NCBI RefSeq assembly: GCF_000265205.3
Contig: NT_187151.1
Location: 1-64,000, forward strand
DNA from: Sinorhizobium fredii USDA 257
GTDB taxonomy: Bacteria; Pseudomonadota; Alphaproteobacteria; Rhizobiales; Rhizobiaceae
DNA: 64,000 bases
Direction of reading: 5' to 3'
The translations under genes were made by a program, and so were the position numbers. Shown here piece after piece: positions 47,683 to 57,520 of this stretch. The notes beneath the pieces were generated by a model. That model did no database searches. It saw only the letters and a program-made list of their open reading frames with translations, and was not told where the DNA came from. Every line of letters begins with the position of its first letter. Position 1 is the stretch's first letter.

Positions 47683-48953
47683 TCACTCCGGTACCACAGC
47701 ATAATAGCCTTGAGGGGACTCCTCTCGAGCCAGCGATCTCGTCTTTGTGGTCCACGGCAAAGAGAATCGATACGCGCGTCGTGCGAGGACGGATCACGAG
47801 GGCTGTTGGTACCCTGATCCATGCCGTCTTGCCAGAGGCTCGGATTGGGGAACTTTGTCTGCTGCAGGATACGCGAACCGGTCTGTCGCTCGAAGCAGAG
47901 GTAATCGGCTTGTTGGACAATGGCGTGCTGCTCACGCCGATCGGAGGCTTGGCGGGTCTGTCCAGCCGCGCGGAAGTCGTCTCCACTGGACGAATGCGTG
48001 AAGTGCCGATCGGCCCCGATTTGCTTGGCCGTGTGATCGACAGCCGCTGCCGTCCACTCGACGGCAAAGGCGAAGTTAAAACCACCGAAGTTCGTCCGCT
48101 GCACGGCAGGGCGCCCAATCCAATGACGAGGCGCATGGTTGAGCGGCCATTCCCGCTTGGGGTGCGCGCGCTCGATGGTCTCCTCACATGCGGTGAGGGG
48201 CAGCGGATCGGGATTTATGGCGAGCCTGGCGGGGGCAAGTCGACGCTAATATCACAAATCGTAAAAGGTGCTGCCGCCGATGTCGTCATAGTCGCGCTGA
48301 TAGGCGAGCGTGGCCGCGAAGTACGTGAATTCGTAGAGCGGCATCTTGGGGAGGAAGGCCTCCGCCGTGCGATAGTTGTGGTTGAGACCTCCGATCGCTC
48401 GGCAACGGAGCGGGCGCAATGTGCTCCTATGGCGACCGCCCTGGCGGAGTACTTTCGCGAACAAGGGCTGCGTGTCGCTCTCCTGTTGGACTCGCTGACG
48501 CGCTTCTGCCGTGCGATGCGCGAGATAGGTCTTGCTGCGGGAGAGCCGCCGACCCGGCGGGGCTTTCCTCCTTCTGTTTTTGCCGCACTGCCAGGCCTGC
48601 TGGAGCGCGCCGGCATGGGTGAGCGCGGTTCAATCACAGCCTTCTATACTGTGCTTGTCGAAGGTGATGGCACAGGCGATCCGATCGCCGAGGAATCGCG
48701 CGGCATTGTCGACGGACATATCGTCCTCTCACGCGCTCTTGCGGCGCGATCCCATTTCCCAGCTATCGACGTGCTGCAGAGTCGCAGCCGAGTTATGGAT
48801 GCGGTCGTTTCTGAGACGCATCGCAAGGCAGCATCCTTCTTTCGTGATCTCCTCGCGCGCTATGCAGAGTGCGAGTTTCTGATCAACGTCGGCGAATACA
48901 AGCAAGGCGGCGACCCCTTACTGACCGCGCCGTCGCGTCAATTGGTGAGTTGA
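47679..48953 (+). CDS. rhcN: Type III secretion ATPase RhcN, C-terminal frameshift
   Basis: The hexameric ATPase that unfolds and feeds substrates. Walker A is YGEPGGGKSTLISQ, Walker B VALLLDSLTRF, with VALIGERGREVREFVE, and ESRGIVDGHIVLSRALA all present. As written the protein has 424 residues and ends LLTAPSRQLVS. One base appears to be missing near 48921: the next frame continues DRAVASIGELKEFLRQSEDEVSDFE..TVGWMSRLTS to a stop at 49031-49033, which would give the 451 residues known for RhcN. The lost part is the C-terminal helical bundle that contacts substrates and chaperones. Either a sequencing slip or a real lesion. Start GTG 47679 overlaps the nolV stop. Confidence 0.93.
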   Translation: MITPVPQHNSLEGTPLEPAISSLWSTAKRIDTRVVRGRITRAVGTLIHAVLPEARIGELCLLQDTRTGLSLEAEVIGLLDNGVLLTPIGGLAGLSSRAEVVSTGRMREVPIGPDLLGRVIDSRCRPLDGKGEVKTTEVRPLHGRAPNPMTRRMVERPFPLGVRALDGLLTCGEGQRIGIYGEPGGGKSTLISQIVKGAAADVVIVALIGERGREVREFVERHLGEEGLRRAIVVVETSDRSATERAQCAPMATALAEYFREQGLRVALLLDSLTRFCRAMREIGLAAGEPPTRRGFPPSVFAALPGLLERAGMGERGSITAFYTVLVEGDGTGDPIAEESRGIVDGHIVLSRALAARSHFPAIDVLQSRSRVMDAVVSETHRKAASFFRDLLARYAECEFLINVGEYKQGGDPLLTAPSRQLVS

Positions 48954-49008
48954 AAGAGTTTTTGCGCCAGAGCGAAGACGAGGTATCAGATTTTGAGGAG
49001 ACGGTCGG

Positions 49009-49545
49009 ATGGATGTCGCGTTTGACCTCGTGAATTATGCTTACGCTTCAAGGCTACGGCTTTTAAAGGAAATGCGCGAGCGCGACGCCCGTAGGAAACT
49101 GTCGAAGAAGGAAGCTCAGCACCACATGGCCATTGTAGCCGCACAGAATGCCTCTCGGGAGCTTGAAATCGCACAGCAACAGCGTGCTGGAAAGGAAGCT
49201 CAACTCTACCAAGAACTAACGTCGCTGAACACCTTGTCCAGCGCCGCACTCGACCATCACCACCTTCATATAGAGCGGCTTGCGGCTGAGATCACTATCA
49301 GAGGCCAGGTACTTGACGACGCGCGCATCGCTCAAGAGCAGGCCGAGACAGCGGCGTCTGAGGCAAAGGCCCTGTTGGTGAAGCGTTCGGAAGCACGGCA
49401 CAAATGGCAACAGATCCAGGATGACCTCCGGCGCGCCGTCGATATTCTTTCTGAAGCCGCAGGTGAGATAGAGGCCGACGACGAGATATTACTGCGGTAT
49501 GGGAGGGGTTCGCTCGCCCAGAGATCACGCAACGAGTTCCGGTAA
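49009..49545 (+). CDS. y4yJ: SctO-like stalk protein (y4yJ)
   Basis: A 178-residue, highly charged helical protein located between sctN and sctQ, the position of the FliJ/YscO stalk that sits in the ATPase ring. Long heptad-like stretches run through most of it (KEMRERDARRKLSKKEAQHHM, AEITIRGQVLDDARIAQEQAE). Its ATG lies inside the restored end of rhcN, a 25-base overlap. Confidence 0.82.
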   Translation: MDVAFDLVNYAYASRLRLLKEMRERDARRKLSKKEAQHHMAIVAAQNASRELEIAQQQRAGKEAQLYQELTSLNTLSSAALDHHHLHIERLAAEITIRGQVLDDARIAQEQAETAASEAKALLVKRSEARHKWQQIQDDLRRAVDILSEAAGEIEADDEILLRYGRGSLAQRSRNEFR

Positions 49546-49591
49546 CTGCAAGTTTCGGATTGACCGCATCGTGCACCTAAGATCCGCTTTG

Positions 49592-50647
49592 ATGACTGGC
49601 GTGGCCAGACGCACCATATTCGAACCAGCGCTGACACTGTCCCCCGAGGTCGTCGCGTGGATCAACGACATAGCGGCTTCACGCGGGCCGTTTCAGAGCC
49701 GTGTCGGCGACAAACCACTTTCGGTGTCGATGGAAGGACTTGTTTGGCAACACGAGTCTTCTGCCATTCCGATGTTTGACTGCATTTGGGATTTGGGAGG
49801 TGAAACGGTCGTCTTGTCGCTCTCTCGACCGCTTGTAGAGGCGCTCGTCTCGACAGTGCAGAGCGGGCTTGCTTTTCCTACCGAGCCAACTGCATCGCTC
49901 ATTCTCGAACTTGCGCTCGAGCCGCTTATCGCTCGACTGGAGGATAAGACGAACCGGACCTTGCATCTCCTTCGCGTGGGTAAAGCCATAACATTGGCTC
50001 CTTATGTGGAACTGGAGATCGTCTTCGGCTCGGTCAGTGGCAAGGGTCGCCTGTCCCTCTTCTCGCCTCTTGATGGCTTGGTGCCGTTTGCGTTCCGCGC
50101 GCTGGCCGAACTGCTTGGCCAATTGCCGCGGCAACCGCGCGAGCTTTCCCCAGACCTTCCGGTCATAATTGCAGGTGAGATCGGCACGCTTCGAGCTTCG
50201 GCGGCGCTCCTTCGAAAAGCATCCGTCGGTGATGCTCTGTTGCCAGACATATCGCCGTTCGGCCGTGGCCAAATCGCTCTGTCTGTGGGTCAGTTATGGA
50301 CCAGGGCAGACCTTGAGGGCGACCACCTAGTCCTGCGGGGACCTTTCCGCCCGCAATCACGCCCCTTGGAGTATGCGCATATGACAGAAACCGAATCGCA
50401 ACTAAGGCCGTCGGATGCCGATCTCGATGACATAGAGATCGTGCTTGTCTTTGAATGCGGCCGCTGGCCCATCTCTTTGGGCGATTTGAGGAGTGCCGGC
50501 GATGGGCATGTTTTTGAACTTGGGCGGCCAATCGATGGCCTTGTAGACATAGTTGCCAATGGTCGGTGTATCGGACGTGGCGACATCGTGCGCATCGGAG
50601 ATGAGTTGGGCATCAGACTCCGTGGAAGGTTGGCATGCAATGACTGA
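49592..50647 (+). CDS. rhcQ: Cytoplasmic ring protein RhcQ (SctQ)
   Basis: A 351-residue sorting-platform protein. Its C-terminal SpoA (FliN-like) domain reads IEIVLVFECGRWPISLGDLRSAGDGHVFELGRPIDGLVDIVANGRCIGRGDIVRIGDELGIRL in outline (about residues 275-345). The start is uncertain: ATG 49592 or GTG 49571 (358 residues); neither has a strong ribosome site. Its end overlaps rhcR by 8 bases. Confidence 0.88.
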   Translation: MTGVARRTIFEPALTLSPEVVAWINDIAASRGPFQSRVGDKPLSVSMEGLVWQHESSAIPMFDCIWDLGGETVVLSLSRPLVEALVSTVQSGLAFPTEPTASLILELALEPLIARLEDKTNRTLHLLRVGKAITLAPYVELEIVFGSVSGKGRLSLFSPLDGLVPFAFRALAELLGQLPRQPRELSPDLPVIIAGEIGTLRASAALLRKASVGDALLPDISPFGRGQIALSVGQLWTRADLEGDHLVLRGPFRPQSRPLEYAHMTETESQLRPSDADLDDIEIVLVFECGRWPISLGDLRSAGDGHVFELGRPIDGLVDIVANGRCIGRGDIVRIGDELGIRLRGRLACND

Positions 50648-51308
50648 AATGCAGCCGGCAATTCTGGCCCTTCTTGCGATAACCGCGGCACTCGGCTTGC
50701 TGGTGTTAGCGGTCGTCACAACCACGGCGTTTGTAAAAGTATCAGTTGTTCTGTTCCTCGTCCGCAACGCACTCGGGACCCAGACGATACCACCTAACAT
50801 AGTGCTGTACGCAGCCGCACTTATCCTCACCATGTTCGTCAGCGCACCCATTGCTGAGCAGACCTATGATCGGATAACAGATCCGAGACTCCGTTATCAA
50901 TCGCTCGACGACTGGGCTGAAGCCGCCAAAGCAGGAAGTCAGCCCTTGCTTGAACATCTCAAGAAGTTCACAAACGAAGAGCAGCGGCGATTTTTCCTCT
51001 CCTCGACGGAAAAGGTCTGGCCTGAGGAAATGCGCGCTAGAGTCACAGCAGATGATTTCGCCATTCTTGTTCCATCTTTTCTGATATCAGAACTAAAGCG
51101 CGCGTTCGAAATCGGCTTCCTCCTTTATCTACCCTTTATCGTCATTGATCTTATCGTCACGACGATATTGATGGCCATGGGGATGTCGATGGTATCCCCG
51201 ACGATTATAGCTGTCCCGTTCAAACTATTCTTGTTCGTCGCTATTGATGGCTGGTCAAGATTGATGCACGGACTTGTGCTCAGTTATACGATGCCGGGAG
51301 CTTTATGA
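50640..51308 (+). CDS. rhcR: Export apparatus protein RhcR (SctR)
   Basis: A 222-residue FliP/YscR-type membrane protein of the export gate: four helices, with FVKVSVVLFLVRNALGTQTIPPNIVLYAAALIL near the start and the signature FLISELKRAFEIGFLLYLPFIVIDLIV, MAMGMSMVSPTIIAVPFKLFLF. ATG 50640 overlaps rhcQ. Confidence 0.95.
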   Translation: MTEMQPAILALLAITAALGLLVLAVVTTTAFVKVSVVLFLVRNALGTQTIPPNIVLYAAALILTMFVSAPIAEQTYDRITDPRLRYQSLDDWAEAAKAGSQPLLEHLKKFTNEEQRRFFLSSTEKVWPEEMRARVTADDFAILVPSFLISELKRAFEIGFLLYLPFIVIDLIVTTILMAMGMSMVSPTIIAVPFKLFLFVAIDGWSRLMHGLVLSYTMPGAL

Positions 51309-51583
51309 TTACCGGATCCAGTATTGTTAGTCTAATGAGCCAATCACTGGTGGTTTTCATGATCTGGATTCTGCCACCGCTCATTGCATCGGTGATTGTT
51401 GGCCTAACCATTGGCATCATCCAGGCAGCAACGCAGATCCAGGATGAAAGCCTGCCACTCACTGTGAAGCTCCTGGTCGTTGTCGCGGTGATTGGCCTGT
51501 TTGCGCCTGTGCTGAGCGCTCCGCTCATCGAGCTCGCGGACCAGATCTTTACCGAGTTTCCAGCAATGACACTCGGCTATTAG
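51305..51583 (+). CDS. rhcS: Export apparatus protein RhcS (SctS)
   Basis: A 92-residue FliQ/YscS-type protein with two membrane helices ([59 protein letters not shown]). The Gln-Glu-rich turn between them is typical. ATGA overlap with rhcR. Confidence 0.95.
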   Translation: MITGSSIVSLMSQSLVVFMIWILPPLIASVIVGLTIGIIQAATQIQDESLPLTVKLLVVVAVIGLFAPVLSAPLIELADQIFTEFPAMTLGY

Positions 51584-51591
51584 TCTGCGCT

Positions 51592-52410
51592 ATGTATTTG
51601 TCACCTGCCGAGATTCAGATCTTGCTCCATGCGGCTATCGAACTCGTTGCGGCAGCCGGTCTTGGAGCGGCCCGCGCGCTGGGCATAATGCTGATCCTTC
51701 CTGTATTTACACGATCTCAAATTGGCGGGCTGATCCGCGGCTGCCTGGCTATCGCCTTCGGACTACCCTGCTTGGCACACGTCAGCGACGGATTGCAGGC
51801 GCTGGATCCGGAAACAAGTCTGATCCAGATACCCCTGCTCGGACTAAAGGAGGTGTTTGTCGGCGTGCTACTTGGCACTTTTCTCGGAATTCCTTTATGG
51901 GGCCTTCAGGCTGCGGGTGAGTTTATCGACAACCAGCGCGGCATCACCAGCCCGTCTACTCAGGCCGACCCAGCAACGAGCAGTCAGGCTTCCGCTATGG
52001 GAGTATTTCTCGGAATCACTGCAATTACGATCTTCGTCGCAGCGGGGGGCGTGGAAGCTGTGCTCAGCGCCCTCTATGGTAGCTACTCAATCTGGCCCGT
52101 ATATCGGTTTCAGCCATCATTGAGTACCCAAGGCGCAGTGGAGTTATTCGGGCTCCTCGACCACATCATGCGCACGACATTATTAGTCTCGGGGCCTGTA
52201 GTCTTCTTTTTGGGACTGATTGATATATCAATGATGATGCTACGTCGCTTTGCGCCACAATTCAAATCTGGCCAGCTCTCCCCGCCGATCAAGAATATCG
52301 TCTTTCCGATCATCATGGTTACCTACGCTACCTATTTGCTCGAGGGCATTAAACTTGAGATCACGCAAGCGGACGGCACGCTTGGGTGGCTCGACAAGTT
52401 GCTGAAATGA
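51592..52410 (+). CDS. rhcT: Export apparatus protein RhcT (SctT)
   Basis: A 272-residue FliR/YscT-type membrane protein with [24 protein letters not shown] near the start, [37 protein letters not shown] and about six to seven helices. Its stop overlaps the rhcU start (ATGA). Confidence 0.94.
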   Translation: MYLSPAEIQILLHAAIELVAAAGLGAARALGIMLILPVFTRSQIGGLIRGCLAIAFGLPCLAHVSDGLQALDPETSLIQIPLLGLKEVFVGVLLGTFLGIPLWGLQAAGEFIDNQRGITSPSTQADPATSSQASAMGVFLGITAITIFVAAGGVEAVLSALYGSYSIWPVYRFQPSLSTQGAVELFGLLDHIMRTTLLVSGPVVFFLGLIDISMMMLRRFAPQFKSGQLSPPIKNIVFPIIMVTYATYLLEGIKLEITQADGTLGWLDKLLK

Positions 52411-53444
52411 GCGATACGAGCGAAGAGAAATCACACGGCGCTACCCCTAAGAAGCTGAGCGACGCGCGCAAAAGAGGTCAAATACCGCGTAGCTCGGATT
52501 TTGTCCGCGCGGCCGCCACTTGCGCTGGGCTTGCCTACTTATGGCTAAGAGGTAGCGTTATCGAAGATAAATGCAGGGAAGCGCTACTATTAACCGACAA
52601 GCTGCAAAACCTGCCTTTCAATCTCGCGGTCCGGCAGGCGCTGGTTCTGCTAGTCGAACTCACCCTGGCAACCGTTGGCCCGCTGCTCTCAGCTCTTTTT
52701 GGCGCGGTAATCTTGGCTGCATTACTGGCCAATAGAGGATTTGTATTCTCTCTCGAGCCAATGAAGCCCAACTTCGAAAAAATCAATCCTTTTCAATGGC
52801 TGAAGCGCTTGGGGTCGGCGCGTTCGGCAGTCGAGGTTGGCAAAACGCTGTTCAAGGTGTTGGTTCTCGGCGGGACCTTTTCCCTCTTCTTTCTCGGTTT
52901 ATGGAAGACGATGGTGTATCTGCCGGTCTGCGGAATGGGCTGTTTCGGCGTCGTCTTTACCGGAGCGAAACAGCTGATCGGAATTGGCGCCGGCGCACTT
53001 CTGATCGGCGGACTGATCGATCTGCTGTTGCAGCGTGCGCTATTTCTGCGTGAAATGCGCATGACGAAGACGGAAATAAAGCGCGAGTTGAAGGAACAGC
53101 AAGGAACGCCAGAATTGAAGGGTGAACGGCGTCGCATTCGCAACGAGATGGCTAGCGAGCCTCCGCTTGGTGTGCATCGCGCCACGTTAGTCTACAGAGG
53201 AACTGCGGTGCTGATCGGTCTGCGTTACGTTCGTGGTGAGACCGGAGTTCCGATCTTAGTTTGCCGCGCCGAGGGCGAGGCCGCTTCAGATATGTTTCGC
53301 GAGGCGCAGAATCTGCGTCTCAAGATTGTCGATGATCATGTCCTAGCGCACCAACTCATGAGCACAACGAAACTGGGCACCGCCATCCCCATGCAATATT
53401 TCGAGCCCATCGCGAGAGCACTCTTGGCCGCAGGTTTGGCCTGA
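52407..53444 (+). CDS. rhcU: Export switch protein RhcU (SctU) without NPTH
   Basis: A 345-residue FlhB/YscU-type protein. The N-terminus is typical ([30 protein letters not shown]), four membrane helices follow, then the cytoplasmic domain starting [20 protein letters not shown]. In the family the next block carries the self-cleaving NPTH. Here the aligned segment reads [28 protein letters not shown], with YRGT in place of NPTH, while the flanks are well kept. Autocleavage, and thus the usual substrate switch, may therefore not occur. I cannot tell from memory whether all Rhc-I members share this. ATG 52407. Confidence 0.92.
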   Translation: MSDTSEEKSHGATPKKLSDARKRGQIPRSSDFVRAAATCAGLAYLWLRGSVIEDKCREALLLTDKLQNLPFNLAVRQALVLLVELTLATVGPLLSALFGAVILAALLANRGFVFSLEPMKPNFEKINPFQWLKRLGSARSAVEVGKTLFKVLVLGGTFSLFFLGLWKTMVYLPVCGMGCFGVVFTGAKQLIGIGAGALLIGGLIDLLLQRALFLREMRMTKTEIKRELKEQQGTPELKGERRRIRNEMASEPPLGVHRATLVYRGTAVLIGLRYVRGETGVPILVCRAEGEAASDMFREAQNLRLKIVDDHVLAHQLMSTTKLGTAIPMQYFEPIARALLAAGLA

Positions 53445-54239
53445 GCATCCCTGAATTCGGAAAAGAACTTTGAAGACATTGACTTCCGGGCGTGATTCCT
53501 TTGGCTTTAAGTCGGGACGCAATGGATGGCCCAGGAAGAAACAGTGCTGCCGCAAGCACATCGCACGGCGGGATCATCTGGCAATCGGTTCTGCGAATGG
53601 CGGCAAACGTGGCTCGCGCTTGTCGTTCAGGTTTGGCATGTCCGTCGGTGGCGACACGTTGTTTCAAATGGTAGTTGTGGCTGAGAATCGATAGAGGTGC
53701 CGCACGTGTTGGGGTCGGACGTAACGGCGGCCGCAGGGACGCTGGTCCGGCGCCCCCGCCATATCCGTGCGTGCAGAGTTCCCGCGTCATGACGCGTGCC
53801 CGGGTTAAAGCAACAGGGTCGTAGACTTCGAATGGCAACACGTCTGTGGCGGACATTGCTCGTCGCCACGAGATCGATCGTTCATTTTTTTCTACAGATG
53901 GCGTCAAATGCTGCGAACCTCAGCGATAACGTCGACGCTTCAGCAAATTGGAAACGCGGCGGCGCAAACAGTAGGCTTAAGCCCAAACTTCCACGACACG
54001 TCCGTTCCAGCCAGATCTGCCACCCAAGCCGATAATGGTTCAATGGTTCCGAGCTCCGGCCGTCCGCGCAAGCAGCAACAGAGCCAGTGAACCCGAGTAT
54101 TGGCAAATAGCGGTAGAAAGCTTTTTGTCCGCGCTGAAAGTCCCACTAGTCAGCTGAACGTCAGTTGTGCGGGTCTATCTTGACCCGTTTCCCCTAGCCA
54201 GCCGCTCTCAATGCGAAAAAATAGGAGTACAAGATCGCC
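53445..54239. other. Gap between rhcU and nopP
   Basis: Nearly 800 bases without a recognisable gene. Several short frames on both strands lack family resemblance and ribosome sites. A candidate tts box lies at 54147-54174. Confidence 0.5.
54147..54174 (+). promoter_or_regulatory. Weak candidate tts box of nopP (right copy)
   Basis: TAGTCAGCTGAACGTCAGTTGTGC keeps GTCAGCT and the CG centre of the tts consensus but differs on the right. It is 65 bases ahead of nopP, a normal distance. Confidence 0.4.
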
Positions 54240-55052
54240 ATGTACGGTCGAATTGATAGCTCGTCCGATTTCCACTACACGCAGAGTGCCAGCAAGCAAA
54301 CGGATGCAGAAACCCAAGAGTTCGCGGACACGTTTGCCCGAATGCACTTAGACAGATCGGATTCCAACGGCGGTTCATCCAGATATACCCTCGATCACGA
54401 ACCTCCGGTCGTGCCGATTGATCTGAAGACGTTCAGGAGGGAGATCAGGAAATTTCATGGCAAAGAAATCACTGACATCGCCGACAATCCACAGGAATAT
54501 TCAGACTTCGTGTCCGCAAAAGCCAGACGCACTGCGGACGTTGCTCAGCAATACGGCATTCGTCGGGATTCTGAGAACGCTCGATATTTCAGTTACCAGT
54601 TGGGAAACCAGTGTGTTGGACTGATGAGAACGGAAGGTGGGTTCAGCATGGAAGAAGAGTTCGAATCCAAAAGTTGGAGAGACCAATTTCCTGGTCACCA
54701 AGAGATTACCTCCACCGTGGATCTTCAAGTCGCCCATCCTCTCGTTGAGAATGCAGGCGATATTCTGCTCGAGCACCAACTTCGGAGGGACGGCGAACGA
54801 CCGTTGCTGAACTGGCGCGCGGAAAACCCAGAGGCGAAAGCCCGTGCAGCGATGATGGGGTTTGTTGAAGTGGATGATTGCGACATGGTCCTTGACCCCA
54901 AACAGCATCCCGACAAATGGACGCAGACCAGTGCCGCTGAATGGCGGCGTAAAGACAAACCGCCGCTCTATCTCCGCAAATTTGAGGATGCTGAAACCGC
55001 ACAGTGTTCAACCAGCTGCTCTTACGAGACTTACGAAGATGACTTCATGTGA
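54240..55052 (+). CDS. nopP: Type III effector NopP (paralogue 2, canonical locus)
   Basis: A 270-residue NopP at its usual place downstream of rhcU (y4yP position). Blocks shared with the copy at 446-1303 include DIADNPQEYSDFVS, ARYFSYQLGNQCVGLM, VAHPLVENAGDILLEHQLR, AAMMGFVEVDD and PDKWT. Start ATG 54240 with ATAGGAGTAC upstream. The block from HPLVENAGDILL to MGFV has a spacing that reminds me of GNAT acetyltransferases, but the acetyl-CoA loop is not evident. Some NopP variants set off host resistance in soybean; which host this one affects cannot be told. Confidence 0.93.
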   Translation: MYGRIDSSSDFHYTQSASKQTDAETQEFADTFARMHLDRSDSNGGSSRYTLDHEPPVVPIDLKTFRREIRKFHGKEITDIADNPQEYSDFVSAKARRTADVAQQYGIRRDSENARYFSYQLGNQCVGLMRTEGGFSMEEEFESKSWRDQFPGHQEITSTVDLQVAHPLVENAGDILLEHQLRRDGERPLLNWRAENPEAKARAAMMGFVEVDDCDMVLDPKQHPDKWTQTSAAEWRRKDKPPLYLRKFEDAETAQCSTSCSYETYEDDFM

Positions 55053-55679
55053 CCGGATTCTCGCCAGATTTGGTCGCGACGGCCGGGCCCCATCTGCCAA
55101 GACCGGCCCTCATGTCATGGACAGGGAACGAAAGAGCGTTACAAACTGCCACGCGCTAACGAGCGATACCCATTCGGTGTTTAGGCGCAAAGGAGCTTGA
55201 ACGCAGGGTTTCTTTGAGACCATCGTAGTAGTTCGTTCGGGGTTTTGCTCCCGAGTCCCGTAAAACACCTCGAGGCCGTTCTTTACATTGAGGCCGGAGC
55301 GTCTTTGATGCCCGGCCTCTTTTGCCATCGGGTGGCTCCGACACCGCAATGGCGATACGCAAAGCAGTTGGTCTCGCCGGCCCGAAGTTTCGTGTAAAGC
55401 AAGCCTTTGCGCATTCGAGGCTTCATCGAACCTGAGAGAGCTTCACGCTCGCGCAAAATGCCGAATTTCTCGCCCTGCTGGTCCAACTGCACACGTTAGC
55501 GTTTTTTTGTCCTGGAGCCGACCGGCTCTTCGAACAGGTTGTCGCTTGCTGTCGGCATGCCCGTTGTATGCTGATGTCACTCAAGTGCATCGGACTGAGC
55601 GCCGCCTCGGCCTGCCGGAGTTCCAGGGAGTCCAGATCGTGCAGCACGTTTATATGCAATAGCGCTTCTTTTTTGACAA
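55053..55679. other. Gap between nopP and the nopC tts box
   Basis: No recognisable gene; several short frames only. Confidence 0.5.
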
Positions 55680-55707
55680 TTGTCAGCTTTTCGAAAGCTG
55701 GAGCTCA
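55680..55707 (+). promoter_or_regulatory. tts box of the nopC-nopA-y4yQ-rhcV-y4yS unit
   Basis: TTGTCAGCTTTTCGAAAGCT is a perfect match to the TtsI consensus GTCAGCTTNTCGAAAGCT, 46 bases ahead of nopC. It is the best tts box in the window. Confidence 0.93.
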
Positions 55708-55752
55708 TAAGTAGATGTTATCTACAATTCGCCGCTAAGGCAGGAGTAGCTG

Positions 55753-56049
55753 ATGGTCGGAGTGATTGGAAGTGGAGTTGGCTCCATCGGCGTTTCCCTG
55801 GCCCGCAAAGGGGGGCATGGACATTCGACTGGACAGCCGCCGCGCGATTCAGGCGGGCCCTCTGGTCACAACAGGCCGGATCGCGGGAGCGGCGTTACGG
55901 ATGGCCCGACCATTTCTGGGGATCGCTCGCAGGCTGCAATTCAAAGCGAAGCCTTCGAACTAGCTCTTCGATCGGTTGCGCTGCAACTTATGAACGATGC
56001 CATGGCTGATGCCGACGAAGCTATGGCAGAAACTGAAGAGGATGCCTGA
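55753..56049 (+). CDS. nopC: NopC, secreted type III protein
   Basis: A 98-residue secreted protein rich in Gly, His and Ser in the first half (GSIGVSLARKGGHGHSTG), with an acidic helical C-terminus (LMNDAMADADEAMAETEED). Position directly behind the tts box and ahead of nopA matches NopC. Start ATG 55753. It is described as a secreted small protein with effector activity. The sequence itself shows no known domain. Confidence 0.85.
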   Translation: MVGVIGSGVGSIGVSLARKGGHGHSTGQPPRDSGGPSGHNRPDRGSGVTDGPTISGDRSQAAIQSEAFELALRSVALQLMNDAMADADEAMAETEEDA

Positions 56050-56119
56050 CGCTGGGTGGCCCCCGTCAGGAGGTGCGTGCCGTTAGTGACGGCACAATTG
56101 TAACAGAAAGGGAAATGAC

Positions 56120-56335
56120 ATGTCTAAAATAGGTACTGTCACGAGTGCAGTTGGAGCTGGCGCCGCGGCTGGCCAGAACGTAGCGGCCAAAGGTGCTGGG
56201 GCTGCGGCCTTCCAGGCCCAAATCGCAGAACTGGCAGCGGTGAGCGCAGAGGCTACGGCTAGGAGTATGCTACTGCGCACTGTTACGACCGAGCTCCAGA
56301 CAACCAAGAAGGCGGCGGATGAACGCGTACAGTGA
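56120..56335 (+). CDS. nopA: NopA, type III needle/pilus subunit
   Basis: A 71-residue small helical protein, the size of NopA, the main subunit of rhizobial T3SS pili. It is Ala- and Gly-rich at the start (VGAGAAAGQNVAAKGAGAAAF) and helical after (AQIAELAAVSAEATARSMLL). ATG 56120 follows AGAAAGGGAAATGAC. Confidence 0.85.
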   Translation: MSKIGTVTSAVGAGAAAGQNVAAKGAGAAAFQAQIAELAAVSAEATARSMLLRTVTTELQTTKKAADERVQ

Positions 56336-56441
56336 TGCGGATGGGGCTCTAGGCACTGCGTAGCACAATTGGCACGAAGTGGAGCCGAGATGAGCCGCAT
56401 GCCACTCGCCGTGCGGCTTCTCTTTTGTCTGGATATCGTCA

Positions 56442-57332
56442 GTGAACGACGCCATTTCGCTTCAATTCAAAGTTATCTCAGGGCTCTATTGTGAACTGAC
56501 TGGTACGACGGCTCTAGAAACCAGCTTGATCGGTAGCGGCCTCGACGCCGACATAGTCTTCGTCGAGCAGGGCCTCGCGCCGCATCATTTTCGCGTCACT
56601 CTTCTGGGCAAAACACTTGAGGTCGAGGCGCTTGCTGCCGGTCTCAGCATAGAGGGAAACGGGAATATTGCCGCAGGCGAGCGGGTTGTCGCGCCCCTTC
56701 CTGTCGTCATTCATGCAGGCGCGATGTCCATTCTCTGGTCAGTGCAGGATGCAGCGTCATCTGGTTCGATCGGTAAACCACGCCTCTCGATATCTGTGCT
56801 CGCCTTGGTGTTGCTCGGTTCTCTCGGGATCGGCGTGCTCTCGGCCATTTTCTCTTACTACGACAACGCTGTTGTATCGAACGCCGATTTATCTGGTGAT
56901 GCCCGGGAACCCAAGCTGCCTGATAATCGCACTGATGATGAGACTGCATTCACAGCCGCTAAAGCCCTCCAACAGGAAGTCGACAGAGCCGGTCTGTCCA
57001 ACATTAAGATCAGCGCCGCTGAGGGTGTTGTGACAGTCGAGGGCACGGTCACGTCTGCTTCGGCCATCAGTTGGCATAAAGTGCAGCAGTGGTTCGATCA
57101 TCGCACGAGGGGCGCTCTAGCGCTGTTGAATGGAGTGATTATCGACGATGAGAAGGCGCCATCCGCAATCGCAGTCGAAGCTGTCTGGCGTGGGTCGCTT
57201 CCGTATCTTGTCATCAAAGGAGAGAAATATTTCGTCGGCGCTCTTTTGGACGATGGTTGGATGGTCGAACGGATCGAGGACGGTCGCGTAATGCTAAGCC
57301 GAAATGGCCGCCTTGCTGCTCTCCCGTATTAA
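56442..57332 (+). CDS. y4yQ: Inner-membrane ring protein RhcD (y4yQ, SctD)
   Basis: A 296-residue SctD-type protein: an N-terminal FHA-like cytoplasmic domain (about 1-95: TALETSLIGSGLDADIVFVEQGLAPHHFRVTLL), a single membrane helix (LSISVLALVLLGSLGIGVLSAIF, about 108-130) and a periplasmic part with a BON-like segment (GLSNIKISAAEGVVTVEGTVTS). Start GTG 56442. A 188-base gap precedes rhcV. Confidence 0.87.
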   Translation: MNDAISLQFKVISGLYCELTGTTALETSLIGSGLDADIVFVEQGLAPHHFRVTLLGKTLEVEALAAGLSIEGNGNIAAGERVVAPLPVVIHAGAMSILWSVQDAASSGSIGKPRLSISVLALVLLGSLGIGVLSAIFSYYDNAVVSNADLSGDAREPKLPDNRTDDETAFTAAKALQQEVDRAGLSNIKISAAEGVVTVEGTVTSASAISWHKVQQWFDHRTRGALALLNGVIIDDEKAPSAIAVEAVWRGSLPYLVIKGEKYFVGALLDDGWMVERIEDGRVMLSRNGRLAALPY

Positions 57333-57520
57333 AGTATTCCAGCGCAGGGCTGACGATCTTGGACAGACTTGATGACCGGTCAACTTCGCACTTGCCTTTG
57401 AATCTTATGCGCAGCCATCCGCTGCAGGGGTCGGCCTCACGGACGACGCGCCTGCGGTCTTGGAGCTACGTTGCACCTGTGTAGCAGCAGAGTGTTCAGA
57501 AACGATCGTGAAGGGACCTC

